Assembly: GCA_020636215.1 (NCBI GenBank)
Contig: JACJYG010000009.1
Coordinates: 1-64,000, forward strand
Origin: Lewinellaceae bacterium
Lineage (GTDB): Bacteria > Bacteroidota > Bacteroidia > Chitinophagales > Saprospiraceae
DNA: 64,000 nt
Reading direction: 5' to 3'
The position numbers and the translations under genes are program-made. The stretch's first letter is position 1. Every line of letters starts with the position of its first letter. Shown here piece after piece: positions 11,401 to 19,843 of this stretch. A model generated the notes under the pieces. That model was not told the DNA's origin. It was given only the letters and a program-made list of their open reading frames with translations, and did no database searches.

Positions 11401-13838
11401 GGGTCGGCCCCCGGCTGTGGAGGGGTGAGGTTAAATACCGGTTCCCAGGATATTTGAGGAACGGTAAATACCCGGACATTGAGTGCGGGGCTTACGACAT
11501 CAATTCCTTCAACCTGTATGGGGAAACCGGCATTGGCAGTTTGAGGGTTAAAGGGGACATGGGTAGTAACACTTGTTCCGGTGCGGGAAGAGACAACATT
11601 AAAGCTGATCCCAAAGAGGTCGGCATTGGTGCTAACATCAAGGAGGGCGAAAATATCCCGGGTAAAGCGGCTGGTAAAGTCATCCCAGTAGCGGCCGTAT
11701 GGTTCTAAAGGTTCATCCCGTGATGAAGAACCTGTGCTTGTTGTAGAAGCCGCAGTGCCGGTCAGTGGAACAAACAATCCATATTGGTTATTTGCATTGG
11801 CGGCATTATTGCTGCCAGCAGGATTTTGTACTTCGTTGGAGGCATCCGGGCCGGAAGAGCTTGCATCATCGGCCAGGGATATACCCGCAAATTGATTGGC
11901 TAAAGGCGCAAAATGGAAAGATACTTCGACTTCATCAAAGCCGTCATCTTCAGCCGGAGGATCCCATTTCACCCGGGAAACCAACCAGGAACTAATAGCC
12001 GTATTGGGCACGGCCACCACTCCGGTATCTACTGTTCTTATTCCTCGTATCTGCCTCCTCAATATCCCCAGGTTAGCCGCGTACGGATCGGGTAGGGTGG
12101 GGAGATAAGCATACAAGCCGAAGGTCAGGAAGAAGAACCCTTTTTCTACCCTGGCGTAATCGTCAGAAAGCGTACCAAAAAGGAGGCAGCCATTTACCTG
12201 GGTCACTTTGAACAAAGCATTGGACATCGCCAGAGCCATTTGGCCCGGAATAATGGGGTCCTGGTTATTCAGTTGGGCATTGTCCTGAATAAGGTTGTCA
12301 TCAAACAGGTAGATCAACTTACTGCTGGTGTTTACAGCCACCATCAACAGCGAATTCAGGGAGTGCACTGCGGGCGGCTCTCCATTCACTTTTACCGGCC
12401 GGTCGACCTGAAAATCGGCATTTGCCAAACACATAAACAATTCATTGCCGTTGGCATTGCTGAGGTAGAAAAAAAGCGTAGGGGAAGGGAAGCTTAATTT
12501 TACGGCCGTCCCGAATTCATTGAGTTCATCTTTCCAAAGCGCGAATGACTGATGGGCCTGAAGGCTGGCCGCCGCCAAGCTCGCCAGCAGGATCTGGCCA
12601 GGGTGAACGAGAAATACAGGATTGGTAAAACGGAGGCTATCTCCTTTTAAGCCCTGCCATTTGTTGTCAAGCCCAATTCCGCATTGCACCATCATACCCC
12701 CGATGCCTGCGGCAGGAACAGGTTGGTTGATATCAATATTACCTACCGGTAATGCCCAGGCGCTTCGGGTTATTGCTGCTGTTTGGCTGATGAAATTAAA
12801 TTCAGATTCGCTGTTAAGTATTTCCAGAGATTGTTCGGAGGTGTTGAAAGGAATTAGAATGCGCTGCAATGCCGTCTCGTAGCCCGGTTGTTGCTGGCCG
12901 TTCCAATTGAAATGAATACTCTGCCCGTACAACTGCCAGTCGGCGTTGCCTGCTTCATCAATAGCGCTGCCCTGAGCAGAAAAATGGAATTTCAGCGTTT
13001 GGGGAAGTTGTAAGGCCATGTTTCTGGCATCAATACCGAATGGGCTGCTTTCGTCCACATTGGCCACTTCGGGTTGGTCCAGGTTTAATTGTACGGTGAC
13101 CGTAGTATTAGGGGGAGCTGTAAGTTTGTTGTTAACAACTTGGGCCTGAATGCTGAGGCTTACCTTGCCATTTTTTATGGACAGGCCGGTATAAGTTCCG
13201 CTGGGAGCATTGGGTGCAAGCAGGCTCGATTTAATCCAGATACTCTTACCGGTAAGGTTGAAATTTCTCAATTGGTTGAACCCGATGGGCAATTCGAGGT
13301 TGGTTGGGATAGGCTGGCCCTGTCTTACCTTAAATAACAATACCGGATCCGGGTTTCCCTGGATGTAGAGTGCGATCAACTTCTCAATTAGATAGAAATC
13401 AAACCAAAACTGCCTGCCGTCTATATTCTGGAAGGGGCCTACAGAGTGGTTTACGCTAGCGCCTCCGGCCCAACTGGGGATCGAGCCATATATCAATTGT
13501 TCCCGGAGGGGAACTTCCCGGACAAAAACCCTAAGGGATGGTTCTTCCTCCAGGTTTTCCGCCAGCAGGTTGAGCTGGCCAAGGCGCTGGCTGGATATTT
13601 TTTCCTCAAAGAAGAGATCTGCCTTTTCAATAGAGAAATTGCTGTTTTTTAAAAGGCCGGCATCATCGGGCAAGGAAGTTTTAGCTAATGAGCTGTAAAG
13701 CCTTTCAAGCATGGATTGTTGCTCATCAGTTTCAATGACTAAGTGGCCGGCTAGCCCACGGAGGGTGGCGTTGAGTTGGTTTATATCCATAACGTTTTTG
13801 GGATTGAGAAGCTTTAGAATTACTTCCGAAGCTCCCAT
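8433..13838 (-). CDS. Giant protein of unknown function, 1801 aa
   Basis: I do not recognise this family. It has no signal peptide at the start (MGASEVILKLLNPKN...). Most of the chain looks like repeated beta-rich segments with many Asn, Gln, Pro and Gly residues. The last 160 or so residues differ: long runs of small and hydrophobic residues alternate with Gly (for example GFGAQIVIGLPVAGNVS, FVVGVEIFAAIGIIELTAF), which could be membrane-inserting hairpins or a very hydrophobic beta-structure. A helical, charged segment (about 1400-1600; EFLKGTLQDIGKDVWEVMD) precedes it. It is the first gene of a two-gene unit with the 1412-aa gene. The combination of size, lack of export signal and hydrophobic C-terminus is unusual. 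Confidence 0.85.
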   Translation of the reverse strand: MGASEVILKLLNPKNVMDINQLNATLRGLAGHLVIETDEQQSMLERLYSSLAKTSLPDDAGLLKNSNFSIEKADLFFEEKISSQRLGQLNLLAENLEEEPSLRVFVREVPLREQLIYGSIPSWAGGASVNHSVGPFQNIDGRQFWFDFYLIEKLIALYIQGNPDPVLLFKVRQGQPIPTNLELPIGFNQLRNFNLTGKSIWIKSSLLAPNAPSGTYTGLSIKNGKVSLSIQAQVVNNKLTAPPNTTVTVQLNLDQPEVANVDESSPFGIDARNMALQLPQTLKFHFSAQGSAIDEAGNADWQLYGQSIHFNWNGQQQPGYETALQRILIPFNTSEQSLEILNSESEFNFISQTAAITRSAWALPVGNIDINQPVPAAGIGGMMVQCGIGLDNKWQGLKGDSLRFTNPVFLVHPGQILLASLAAASLQAHQSFALWKDELNEFGTAVKLSFPSPTLFFYLSNANGNELFMCLANADFQVDRPVKVNGEPPAVHSLNSLLMVAVNTSSKLIYLFDDNLIQDNAQLNNQDPIIPGQMALAMSNALFKVTQVNGCLLFGTLSDDYARVEKGFFFLTFGLYAYLPTLPDPYAANLGILRRQIRGIRTVDTGVVAVPNTAISSWLVSRVKWDPPAEDDGFDEVEVSFHFAPLANQFAGISLADDASSSGPDASNEVQNPAGSNNAANANNQYGLFVPLTGTAASTTSTGSSSRDEPLEPYGRYWDDFTSRFTRDIFALLDVSTNADLFGISFNVVSSRTGTSVTTHVPFNPQTANAGFPIQVEGIDVVSPALNVRVFTVPQISWEPVFNLTPPQPGADPGDPSVGFNYYPNDGGPMHILNASTDSVALAPIPLTNFLLENFENDDTFGALTFFTLPFGIKAVAFLQNQYQYFDQQNNQTLTRRGSEVLLNAMEFGAGLKGGLQMQLNAGEAFLPEESDSFIGSTVQINNVLELDGTAKGDSTLGKSVTKIFNQDFFALPPDFPSQRGVPLTRIDLSGYGASTFSNWLNPKATIAETSQARFDVFVGRCAHEIIQVKSIMYPWAIKVVRTITLFRVGSGYVYRFDTGWQPESDGEFFLNYYINVIDNGQVKKYQMPTFSAQDPGSAFDPGLGKYEIHPGIIKGLYFVKDIQEAGDIAVYNAKMTSAKMVDKDGLLVDNTDLNDELAFSLQPVYFNADVDIENAVSGFVVKKVKGVDRKLVPSKKILGYVQISPKGLPLSSAALRGLILQQLNAIGGPIDCEIDLAGSGQKMRLNRFDFNNSFGANGTDITFAVAGRGNVLLPKDGAWSMVKHERDSGAVSPAPSNLSVPVVRAGKLVRDGATQKLDTPIADALLRIANPTELLRQPAADTLNFGFLQSTDTQKALFLTPSFELGKKKLYSKTPPLFVDAFRIVNSKAVFPNIGNAENDLGDAISLIKNGNEFLKGTLQDIGKDVWEVMDVADVVNNAKQQGFELLKKVSSFDLPDQEFELIDTGDGNFRIYIEYKAKKGNGDVKGDLDFNISSAALDIADTWKSRMGNIGLVVDLAGINRLITIRGNWDSKKGSEAAYPQPEIEFADELKPVIEILEILQKLQGGDYAGAVASGLKLAMSNKAGSWEYKFEATKEIPVLRFPVPDAVYNDPNTPFKLEAGLTIGAYFNAAIKVTTDANELLPSAGGLLGFYGRLSVMCVSISAATIYAIGQVNLDIAADTKIGPSLRMKFGFGAQIVIGLPVAGNVSVLFVVGVEIFAAIGIIELTAFMLFEGHAEILGGIVAITIRIEAKGTVSKKTIGGGSRTDLACQVTFGLDISIFLVINISFSTSWQEQRQIS

Positions 13839-14100
13839 ATATTAGCAGTAGGATATTTTGCCGAATTTTAACCTCAAAGCCCTTGGCTAACTTTTTATTT
13901 TCAATATTGCATATTATCGTATTATATTCTACAAAAGCAACTTTTAGCCCAAAATTTTCTTGCAAAAATTGATAATTACCATTAAAGTAGTACAATGAGG
14001 GAAGCCGCTGTTGAGCGGTCAAAACGAAGATACCTGCGCATGGGTATACTATCACATCCGGGTGGGCCGTAGAGCAGTTTGGCGCCAACCTCCCGGAGCC
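13839..14100. promoter_or_regulatory. AT-rich upstream region of the giant-gene pair
   Basis: The 262 bp before the 1801-codon gene are much more AT-rich than the flanks, especially about 13860-13990. On the minus strand a TATAAT-like hexamer occurs in gaatataatacg near 13925. I find no exact TAnnTTTG element. A promoter is expected here because the preceding minus-strand operon ends at 14101, but its exact position is not resolved. Confidence 0.35.
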
Positions 14101-14274
14101 TTACCGGGCCCGCTTGATCCAGAAGGGCGCTAAGGTAAACCAAAGCAGCATTCCCAGGGCCATAAGTACCTTGTTCGTCTGGGCAGAGATGACATCTGCA
14201 AATACGAGCATGGAAGGAAGTAGGGTCAGGATAAGCCCGCTTAGCGCGAATATTCCGAGAAGGGTTCTTTTCAT
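14101..14274 (-). CDS. 57-aa two-helix membrane protein coupled to the NCS1-type permease
   Basis: A small gene read directly from the sequence: MKRTLLGIFALSGLILTLLP..., ending WFTLAPFWIKRAR, 57 residues. Two hydrophobic segments (about 4-26 and 36-51) are separated by a short polar turn (DVISAQTNK), and the end is basic (KRAR), the pattern of a small hairpin-type inner-membrane protein. Its ATG overlaps the permease stop codon as ATGA, a 4-nt overlap that suggests translational coupling. It is the last gene of the uronate/rhamnose operon. By analogy with small accessory subunits of secondary transporters it may be a permease partner. That is inference; the family is not recognised. Confidence 0.75.
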   Translation of the reverse strand: MKRTLLGIFALSGLILTLLPSMLVFADVISAQTNKVLMALGMLLWFTLAPFWIKRAR

Positions 14275-15680
14275 GACAGATCAGGTTTTAATTGTGTTGA
14301 AGGCTGGAGCAGAAAGCTTAAACCGATGTATAAGGCTACCGCAACAAACCAACCGGGTAAACCCAGGAAGAAAATTTCCACGCCAAAAGAAAAATTGAGG
14401 AAGAGGCAGGCGGCCAGAGTGAGTATCCATGTTCCGGCAGCTGCCCAATTGATCTTTTGGCCTGTCTTTTCTGCAAGCTCGCTTTTCAGCCCCAGTTTGG
14501 GCAGGAGGTAGAAATCGATCAAAATTATTGCGCCCATAGGCATGAGCAGTAGTCCATACAAGGCTACGAAATCCAGCAACCGCATGACCAAAGCCGGGAA
14601 ACAGGCTGCGGTAGTGGTCACCAGTCCAACGATAAGCGTGACTTTCCAGGTTTTTGAATTGGGCAGGATGGCCTGAACGGCCAGGCCCGCCCGGTAAATC
14701 GTGGGGTTGGCCGTCGTCCATCCGGCAACGATCACACAGGCTGCTCCGGTGATGCCGGCTGCGTAATAGGCAATCGGGCCGGGCGCGAATTCCAGGCTGT
14801 TCTGGCTGTTTTGCAGGAAAACGGCATATAGTATGCCGGAAGCGATCCAGGCAAAATAATGGCCGACATACATGCCGCCGGCAGAGGTGAAGCCTGCTTT
14901 CCAGCTTTTGGCATAACGGAAAATGGAGAGGTCGGCCATCCCGATGTGCATGGCCATATTGCAAAACCAGGCGAAGAACATGACGTGCCAAAAAGTGAAT
15001 TTTGACTGCCCTTCCAGCGGAATGCCGGTCCATATCTTGGATTCCGCCACCGGCCAAAAATCTTTAATACTATTAACGCCCAGTTCAGGCAACACGGCAA
15101 TAGCCGCGGCCAGGAATACAAGGATCATCCAGGGAGAAGCAATGTTGGCGAAGCGGGATACCTGCTCATAGCCTAAAGTGGCGACAAGCGTGGTGACTAT
15201 TCCGACCACCAAAACGATCAGTACCCAGGAGAGGCTGCTGGGCAGCCAATCCGTCAGTTCCGCCATCGGGATATTGAAGGGGATGCCAACGGCGGTAGCG
15301 GAAACAGCGATCATCGACCCTGCCAGAAAACAGAACATCAGCGCATTGACCAGGTTGTAAACAACAGTAAGGTGCTTTCCGCAGATCTTCTCGAGTTTAT
15401 AGTAGAGCGTTATGCGTTCTTTTACAGCAATTGGGGCGCATAAGAACGCCCAGCTCAGTACTGCCAGCAGATTGCCGGCGAGCAGGCCCAAGACCAATGC
15501 TCCTGCGCTTGCCCCATGGGCAACAAATAAGGGGCCAATCACAAACTCCGTCCCGGCAGTGTGTTCTCCGGCATACATGCCCAGGAAGCTGCGCCAACTC
15601 TTGAGCTTTGCTGCCGGAACCGGCTCTTTTTCGTATTCCTGGACGCTTTCCAGGCGGGCGGTCAATCGGTCGAGTATCAT
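14271..15680 (-). CDS. NCS1-type (purine/cytosine permease-like) transporter
   Basis: A 469-residue polytopic membrane protein with about twelve hydrophobic segments. The N-terminal part (SWRSFLGMYAGEHTAGTEFVIGPLFV) and the general layout resemble nucleobase:cation-symporter-1 permeases in the cytosine permease branch. Its position is informative: it follows lutC by 38 nt in an operon for rhamnose, uronate and lactate, which has no other obvious rhamnose carrier. So the substrate may be a sugar, lactate or a related acid rather than a nucleobase. The family assignment is from overall character and moderately sure; the substrate is unknown. Its stop codon overlaps the start of a 57-aa membrane protein. 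Confidence 0.75.
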   Translation of the reverse strand: MILDRLTARLESVQEYEKEPVPAAKLKSWRSFLGMYAGEHTAGTEFVIGPLFVAHGASAGALVLGLLAGNLLAVLSWAFLCAPIAVKERITLYYKLEKICGKHLTVVYNLVNALMFCFLAGSMIAVSATAVGIPFNIPMAELTDWLPSSLSWVLIVLVVGIVTTLVATLGYEQVSRFANIASPWMILVFLAAAIAVLPELGVNSIKDFWPVAESKIWTGIPLEGQSKFTFWHVMFFAWFCNMAMHIGMADLSIFRYAKSWKAGFTSAGGMYVGHYFAWIASGILYAVFLQNSQNSLEFAPGPIAYYAAGITGAACVIVAGWTTANPTIYRAGLAVQAILPNSKTWKVTLIVGLVTTTAACFPALVMRLLDFVALYGLLLMPMGAIILIDFYLLPKLGLKSELAEKTGQKINWAAAGTWILTLAACLFLNFSFGVEIFFLGLPGWFVAVALYIGLSFLLQPSTQLKPDLS

Positions 15681-15718
15681 ACTATTGGTTTTTCTGTTTG
15701 TTTTGTTTGAAACTTCTC

Positions 15719-16303
15719 CTATTGCGAGGCTTCCAGGAAGATCGTCAAACTCCGGGCGCCCTGTGCGCCAATAACCAGGGATTGCTCAATATCCGCCGTT
15801 TTGGAAGGGCCGGCGATAAACAGGCCGAATCCCGTGGCGTCCACCGGTATCCGTTGATAGGCCTCCTGCATATTGTGGACGATGTCAGCCGGGTCGAGTA
15901 GAATGATCAAATGCTGCGTGATGAATGGCAGCACCCGCTGGCCACAGTCCGCCTCGGTAACCCATACTGCGCCATTTTCCGCAACTCCTAGCTGCCCTTT
16001 GATCACAGCGACATCTACTGATTCCAGGTCTGTGGTGGACTGGATCTTTTCAAGATCAATGGTACTCCTCACCGTCGGCAGGGGAGAGGCAATGTTTACC
16101 GCTTCCGGGAAAAGGGTGTTGATAACCGTATTAAGCCCCGGAGAATCGGAAATCCGGAACACCTGGCTACCTCCAGCCTCTGCCGTTGCCACAAAAGCAT
16201 CGAAAGGTTTTGCATTCCCCGTTTCAAAAGATGGAATAGAGGGTAAGAGAACCTCAGCTGGTTTATTCTTTTGGATAGCGGCGATAATTTTACTCTTGCT
16301 CAT
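15719..16303 (-). CDS. lutC: Lactate utilization protein LutC (LUD domain)
   Basis: A 194-residue LUD-domain protein, the LutC subunit of the LutABC L-lactate oxidation complex, which converts L-lactate to pyruvate in the cytoplasm. The sequence includes the family-typical VDVAVIKGQLGVAENGAVWVTE, followed by the QRVLPFITQHLIILLDP segment. Start ATG overlaps the lutB stop by 4 nt (ATGA). The lutA-lutB-lutC order and full-length sizes match the established system (known from Bacillus subtilis). Here the complex probably consumes the lactate released by rhamnose breakdown encoded a few genes upstream. Confidence 0.92.
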   Translation of the reverse strand: MSKSKIIAAIQKNKPAEVLLPSIPSFETGNAKPFDAFVATAEAGGSQVFRISDSPGLNTVINTLFPEAVNIASPLPTVRSTIDLEKIQSTTDLESVDVAVIKGQLGVAENGAVWVTEADCGQRVLPFITQHLIILLDPADIVHNMQEAYQRIPVDATGFGLFIAGPSKTADIEQSLVIGAQGARSLTIFLEASQ

Positions 16304-17667
16304 AATCGCTTGTTTTCACGGTACCATTCTTTAAAACTTTGGCGGGGTGGCTCGGGCAATTCCCTGTCCTTTCCCCATTCATTGAAGCGATTGTACAGAA
16401 ATGGCCGGGGTAAGCGCCGGATCGCCCAACGCCCTATTTTGCCGAAAAAGTTGTACCAACCCGGCCGCGACAGGACTCGCCCTGCCCATTTCATGCTTTG
16501 CCTTTTAGCTGCCGGCAAATGTCCTTGTTCAGCGATCACCTGCCGCCATCGGTAGAGCTGCTCGTGGATGTTGATCTTCACCGGGCATACATCAGAACAG
16601 GACCCACAAAGCGTAGAGGCGAAGGGCAGCCCGCTGTATTTTTTCAGGTCTAAGCCCGGTGTCAGAATAGAGCCAATAGGGCCTGGGACTGTGTAGCCAT
16701 AACTGTGCCCTCCGCTTCGTCGATAGATGGGGCAGGTGTTCATACAAGCACCGCAGCGGATACATTTCAGGGAGTTGCGGAAATCTTCCCTGCCCAATTG
16801 AGCGGTCCGGCCGTTATCGACGATAACCACATGCATTGCTCCACCTGTTTTAGGGCGGTGGTAATGCGAAGTATAAATGGTGATCGGCTGTCCGGTGGCG
16901 CTGCGTGCAAGCAGGCGGGTAAAAATGCCGAGGTGTTCCGCTTTGGGGATGATTTTTTCTATTCCCATACAGTGGATCTGCACCGGGGCCAGATGGACAC
17001 CCATATCTGCATTGCCTTCATTGGTGCAAACCACCACACCGCCGGTTTCCGCAATGGCAAAGTTGACCCCCGTGATGGCAGCCTGGGCTGTCAGGAATTT
17101 TTGGCGCAGGTGTTGACGGGCGGCTTCCGTCAGGTATTTGGGGTCGGTAGCGCCTTTTTCGGTATGGAGTTTTTCGTGAAACAATTCGCCTACTTCCTCC
17201 TTTTTCAGGTGGATGGCCGGCATGACGATATGGCTGGGAGGTTCCCCCTTCAGTTGAATGATCCTTTCGCCAAGGTCGGTATCCACTACTTCAATGCCCC
17301 GTTCGATCAGGTAGTCATTCAGGTGGCATTCTTCGGTGAGCATGGATTTGCTCTTCACCAGATGTTGCACCTGATGCCTTTTCAGAATGCTGTGTACAAT
17401 GCGGTTGTGTTCCTCAGCGTCGGCCGCCCAATGAACCTGAACGCCATTTTGGATTGCCCTGGCTTCAAATTGTTCGAGATACTGATCGAGTTTTGACAGC
17501 ACATGGCTTTTTACCTGGGAAGCTAGTTCCCGGAGCTCTTCCCATTCCGGAATGCCATGAGCGGCTTTGTCTCGTTTGGAACGAATAAACCACAGCGCTT
17601 CGTCATGCCAGTCTGTACGGCTTTCATTGCGGATGAATTCCGCGGCTTTTTGTGCGTGTTGATTCAT
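16300..17667 (-). CDS. lutB: Lactate utilization iron-sulfur protein LutB
   Basis: A 455-residue LutB subunit. The N-terminal two-thirds is a LUD domain; the C-terminal third carries two cluster-binding motifs, CIRCGACMNTCPIY (near 310) and CGSCSDVCP (near 365), that should hold two [4Fe-4S] clusters for electron transfer during L-lactate oxidation. The ATG overlaps the lutA stop by 4 nt, and its own stop overlaps lutC, so the three genes are translated together. Length and motif order are as expected for the family, and nothing is missing. Confidence 0.94.
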   Translation of the reverse strand: MNQHAQKAAEFIRNESRTDWHDEALWFIRSKRDKAAHGIPEWEELRELASQVKSHVLSKLDQYLEQFEARAIQNGVQVHWAADAEEHNRIVHSILKRHQVQHLVKSKSMLTEECHLNDYLIERGIEVVDTDLGERIIQLKGEPPSHIVMPAIHLKKEEVGELFHEKLHTEKGATDPKYLTEAARQHLRQKFLTAQAAITGVNFAIAETGGVVVCTNEGNADMGVHLAPVQIHCMGIEKIIPKAEHLGIFTRLLARSATGQPITIYTSHYHRPKTGGAMHVVIVDNGRTAQLGREDFRNSLKCIRCGACMNTCPIYRRSGGHSYGYTVPGPIGSILTPGLDLKKYSGLPFASTLCGSCSDVCPVKINIHEQLYRWRQVIAEQGHLPAAKRQSMKWAGRVLSRPGWYNFFGKIGRWAIRRLPRPFLYNRFNEWGKDRELPEPPRQSFKEWYRENKRL

Positions 17668-18404
17668 GGTTGCACCCCGTTTAATATCTCTGCGATGTGC
17701 TTCACTTTTATATTTTTTTGTTGTCTCCGGATAATGCTTTCCAGATGCATCAGGCAGGACATATCTCCGGCGGTAAGCACTTCAACACCCTTGCTTTCGT
17801 GGTCGGCGATGCGGTCTTTGCCCATTTTTACAGAAATAGCCGGTTCGTTGATGGCAAAGGTGCCGCCGAAACCACAGCATTCGTCCGCTCGGCTCAGCTC
17901 TACCAGCTCGATGCCTTTAACCAACCGGAGAAGGGCCTGAAGCTTGGAGTCTTTTTCCAGCACGCGTTCCGAACCCGTGCCCAGGCGCAGCCCTCTTAAG
18001 CCGTGGCAACTTTGGTGAAGGCCAACTTTGTAGGGAAAGCTACTGTCCAGGCTTTCGACTTTCAATACATCCAGGAGGAATTCACTGAGGTCCAGAGTAT
18101 TTTCCCGGACTCTTTTTACCGCCTCGGTTTGCTCGATAATATCGTAGTGTTTGCGTACATGATATACGCAACTTCCGGATGGGGCCACGATATAATCGAA
18201 GGCGTGAAAAAGCTCGACAAAGTGATGGTAAGTAGCTACCGCATCCTGTTCACATCCCGTATTGGCCATAGGTTGTCCACAGCAGGTTTGGCGGAAGGGG
18301 TATGCCACCTGGCAGCCTAGCTTTTCCAGCAATTCCAGGCTGGCAATAGCAACCTGCGGGTAGAATTGATCGATGTAACAGGGTATGAACAGGCCTACTT
18401 TCAC
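17664..18404 (-). CDS. lutA: Lactate utilization (Fe-S) protein LutA
   Basis: A 246-residue protein with two CCG-type cysteine-rich domains: RQTCCGQPMANTGC (about 38-51) and DECCGFGGTFAINEP (about 175-190), as in LutA/GlpC-like subunits. It starts with GTG (GTGAAAGTAGGC), which overlaps the upstream kinase stop codon as GTGA, a 4-nt overlap. This links the lactate genes physically and translationally to the rhamnose kinase, which argues that lactate here is a pathway intermediate and not just an external food. Confidence 0.93.
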   Translation of the reverse strand: MKVGLFIPCYIDQFYPQVAIASLELLEKLGCQVAYPFRQTCCGQPMANTGCEQDAVATYHHFVELFHAFDYIVAPSGSCVYHVRKHYDIIEQTEAVKRVRENTLDLSEFLLDVLKVESLDSSFPYKVGLHQSCHGLRGLRLGTGSERVLEKDSKLQALLRLVKGIELVELSRADECCGFGGTFAINEPAISVKMGKDRIADHESKGVEVLTAGDMSCLMHLESIIRRQQKNIKVKHIAEILNGVQP

Positions 18405-19780
18405 TGGCGAATAGCTTTTTGTTGTTGTAAAGAAAAGTGTTTTAATAGAAAATCAGGCTCGACAGCCCGATTGTTTACGGCTATGGCTGCTCCTAAAGCA
18501 GAGCCCAATGGGGATGTCGTTTTGATCAATTCAATAGTTCCAAGGGATCTGGCCAGGAGTTGGAGGAAAAGTTCGTTATCGACAAAACCACCATCGATAT
18601 AGGCTTTACGGACAACGGTTTTCCCCTTGGCGAGTTGGAGCGCCGAAACCTGCAATTCCACTAATTCCTTGATCAACTGATGATAGGCCTCTTCATAGGA
18701 GGAAAAGACGCTTAGATCGGTACTAGCCGGAGCACGCTTTTCCAGCCCTGGCTGATGGATGCTTTCCCAATGGAAAACAGGCTTCTTGATTCGTTCCAGT
18801 TTTTTTAGGATTTCTGGGCCTGTTTCGACATGCCGATGGCGGTCGTAGGCTTTCAGAAAGTGATCGGACAGTTTTTTAGCCCAGATCTTATATTCATTGC
18901 CGAGGAAGAGGCGGGCAGCCCTCACCGGCATTCCATCCACCCGAAGAAAGTTGAGGCAATCCTTTTGGAGGTCATCAACACTTAGGGATTCCTGACTGAA
19001 AGGATTGAGGGTGATGCTCCAGGTGCCGGTAGAGATCAGTAAAAAAGGTTCGGTATTGGCGATGATATAGGGTAATAAGGCGGCGGAGCTATCGTGTATG
19101 CCCACGCCAATTTTTATGTTCTTTCCTTCAATGGCCGTTTCAATGGCCGTGTTTGTTGGTTGGATGGGCGGCAATAAGCGGTTGATTTCTTCCTCGTAAA
19201 TCCAGCGATGGTAATCTTTTTTCTGGAAGTCCCACATCCCCGTATGGCAGCCGATGCTGGTGTATTCACTGAAAAATTTTCCGGTAAAAAGGTAGGTACA
19301 ATATTGGGGAAAATGCAGTGACTGGTGTATCTGCGCGAATACTTCCGGCCGCTGGTACTTGAGCCAAAACAATTGCAGGCCCGAATTGAGCATCCCCATT
19401 ACCGGGGAGGCCGTTTGGGCCGCCCATTCGTCGGCGGGGCCGTATCGTTCAAAAAAATCTGCGGACAGATCTTCCGGAAAAGGTTTGAGGTAATTGTACA
19501 AAGGTGTAACAGCCTCCCCTTTATTGTCGAGGTGAACGAGCGAGGCCCCATAAGTGGAAAAGTTGAGGCTTTGGATATCGAATTCGGGATTGGCTAAAGC
19601 TTCCCGGAAAGTTTCTTTCATCCAGAAAGTTAGCTGGCTCAGGTTTTCACAGGGGAAGCCATCTTCATCTACACTTTCTTCGAAACGGGTATAAGATCGA
19701 TACACCTCCCTGAACTGTTCGTCAAAAAGGAAGAATTTTTTATTGGTTTTGCCAATGTCGAAAATGGCCGTTACTTCCAT
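18401..19780 (-). CDS. FGGY-family sugar kinase, probable L-rhamnulokinase
   Basis: FGGY carbohydrate kinase that should phosphorylate L-rhamnulose to L-rhamnulose 1-phosphate with ATP. The N-terminal phosphate-binding segment AIFDIGKTNKKFFLFD and the second lobe motif STGTWSITLNPF are visible, as is the C-terminal YIDGGFVDNELFLQLLA segment. I chose the ATG at 19780 (MEVTAIFDIGKTNK; 459 aa) because family members start just before this strand; an in-frame ATG at 19831 would add 17 residues and cannot be excluded. It lies between rhamnose isomerase and lutA. Role assigned from family plus neighbours. It differs from classical RhaB, so the symbol is left blank. Confidence 0.85.
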   Translation of the reverse strand: MEVTAIFDIGKTNKKFFLFDEQFREVYRSYTRFEESVDEDGFPCENLSQLTFWMKETFREALANPEFDIQSLNFSTYGASLVHLDNKGEAVTPLYNYLKPFPEDLSADFFERYGPADEWAAQTASPVMGMLNSGLQLFWLKYQRPEVFAQIHQSLHFPQYCTYLFTGKFFSEYTSIGCHTGMWDFQKKDYHRWIYEEEINRLLPPIQPTNTAIETAIEGKNIKIGVGIHDSSAALLPYIIANTEPFLLISTGTWSITLNPFSQESLSVDDLQKDCLNFLRVDGMPVRAARLFLGNEYKIWAKKLSDHFLKAYDRHRHVETGPEILKKLERIKKPVFHWESIHQPGLEKRAPASTDLSVFSSYEEAYHQLIKELVELQVSALQLAKGKTVVRKAYIDGGFVDNELFLQLLARSLGTIELIKTTSPLGSALGAAIAVNNRAVEPDFLLKHFSLQQQKAIRQ

Positions 19781-19843
19781 ATCACTGGAATTTGTGAGCT
19801 TGTTCAAATAGCCCACAGGGACGGGACTCAAACACTTTTGAAT

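Noticed and set aside
8433..13838. Phage tail tape-measure protein
   Set aside because: No long coiled-coil core, no neighbouring phage structural genes, and the hydrophobic end is not like tape-measure membrane segments.
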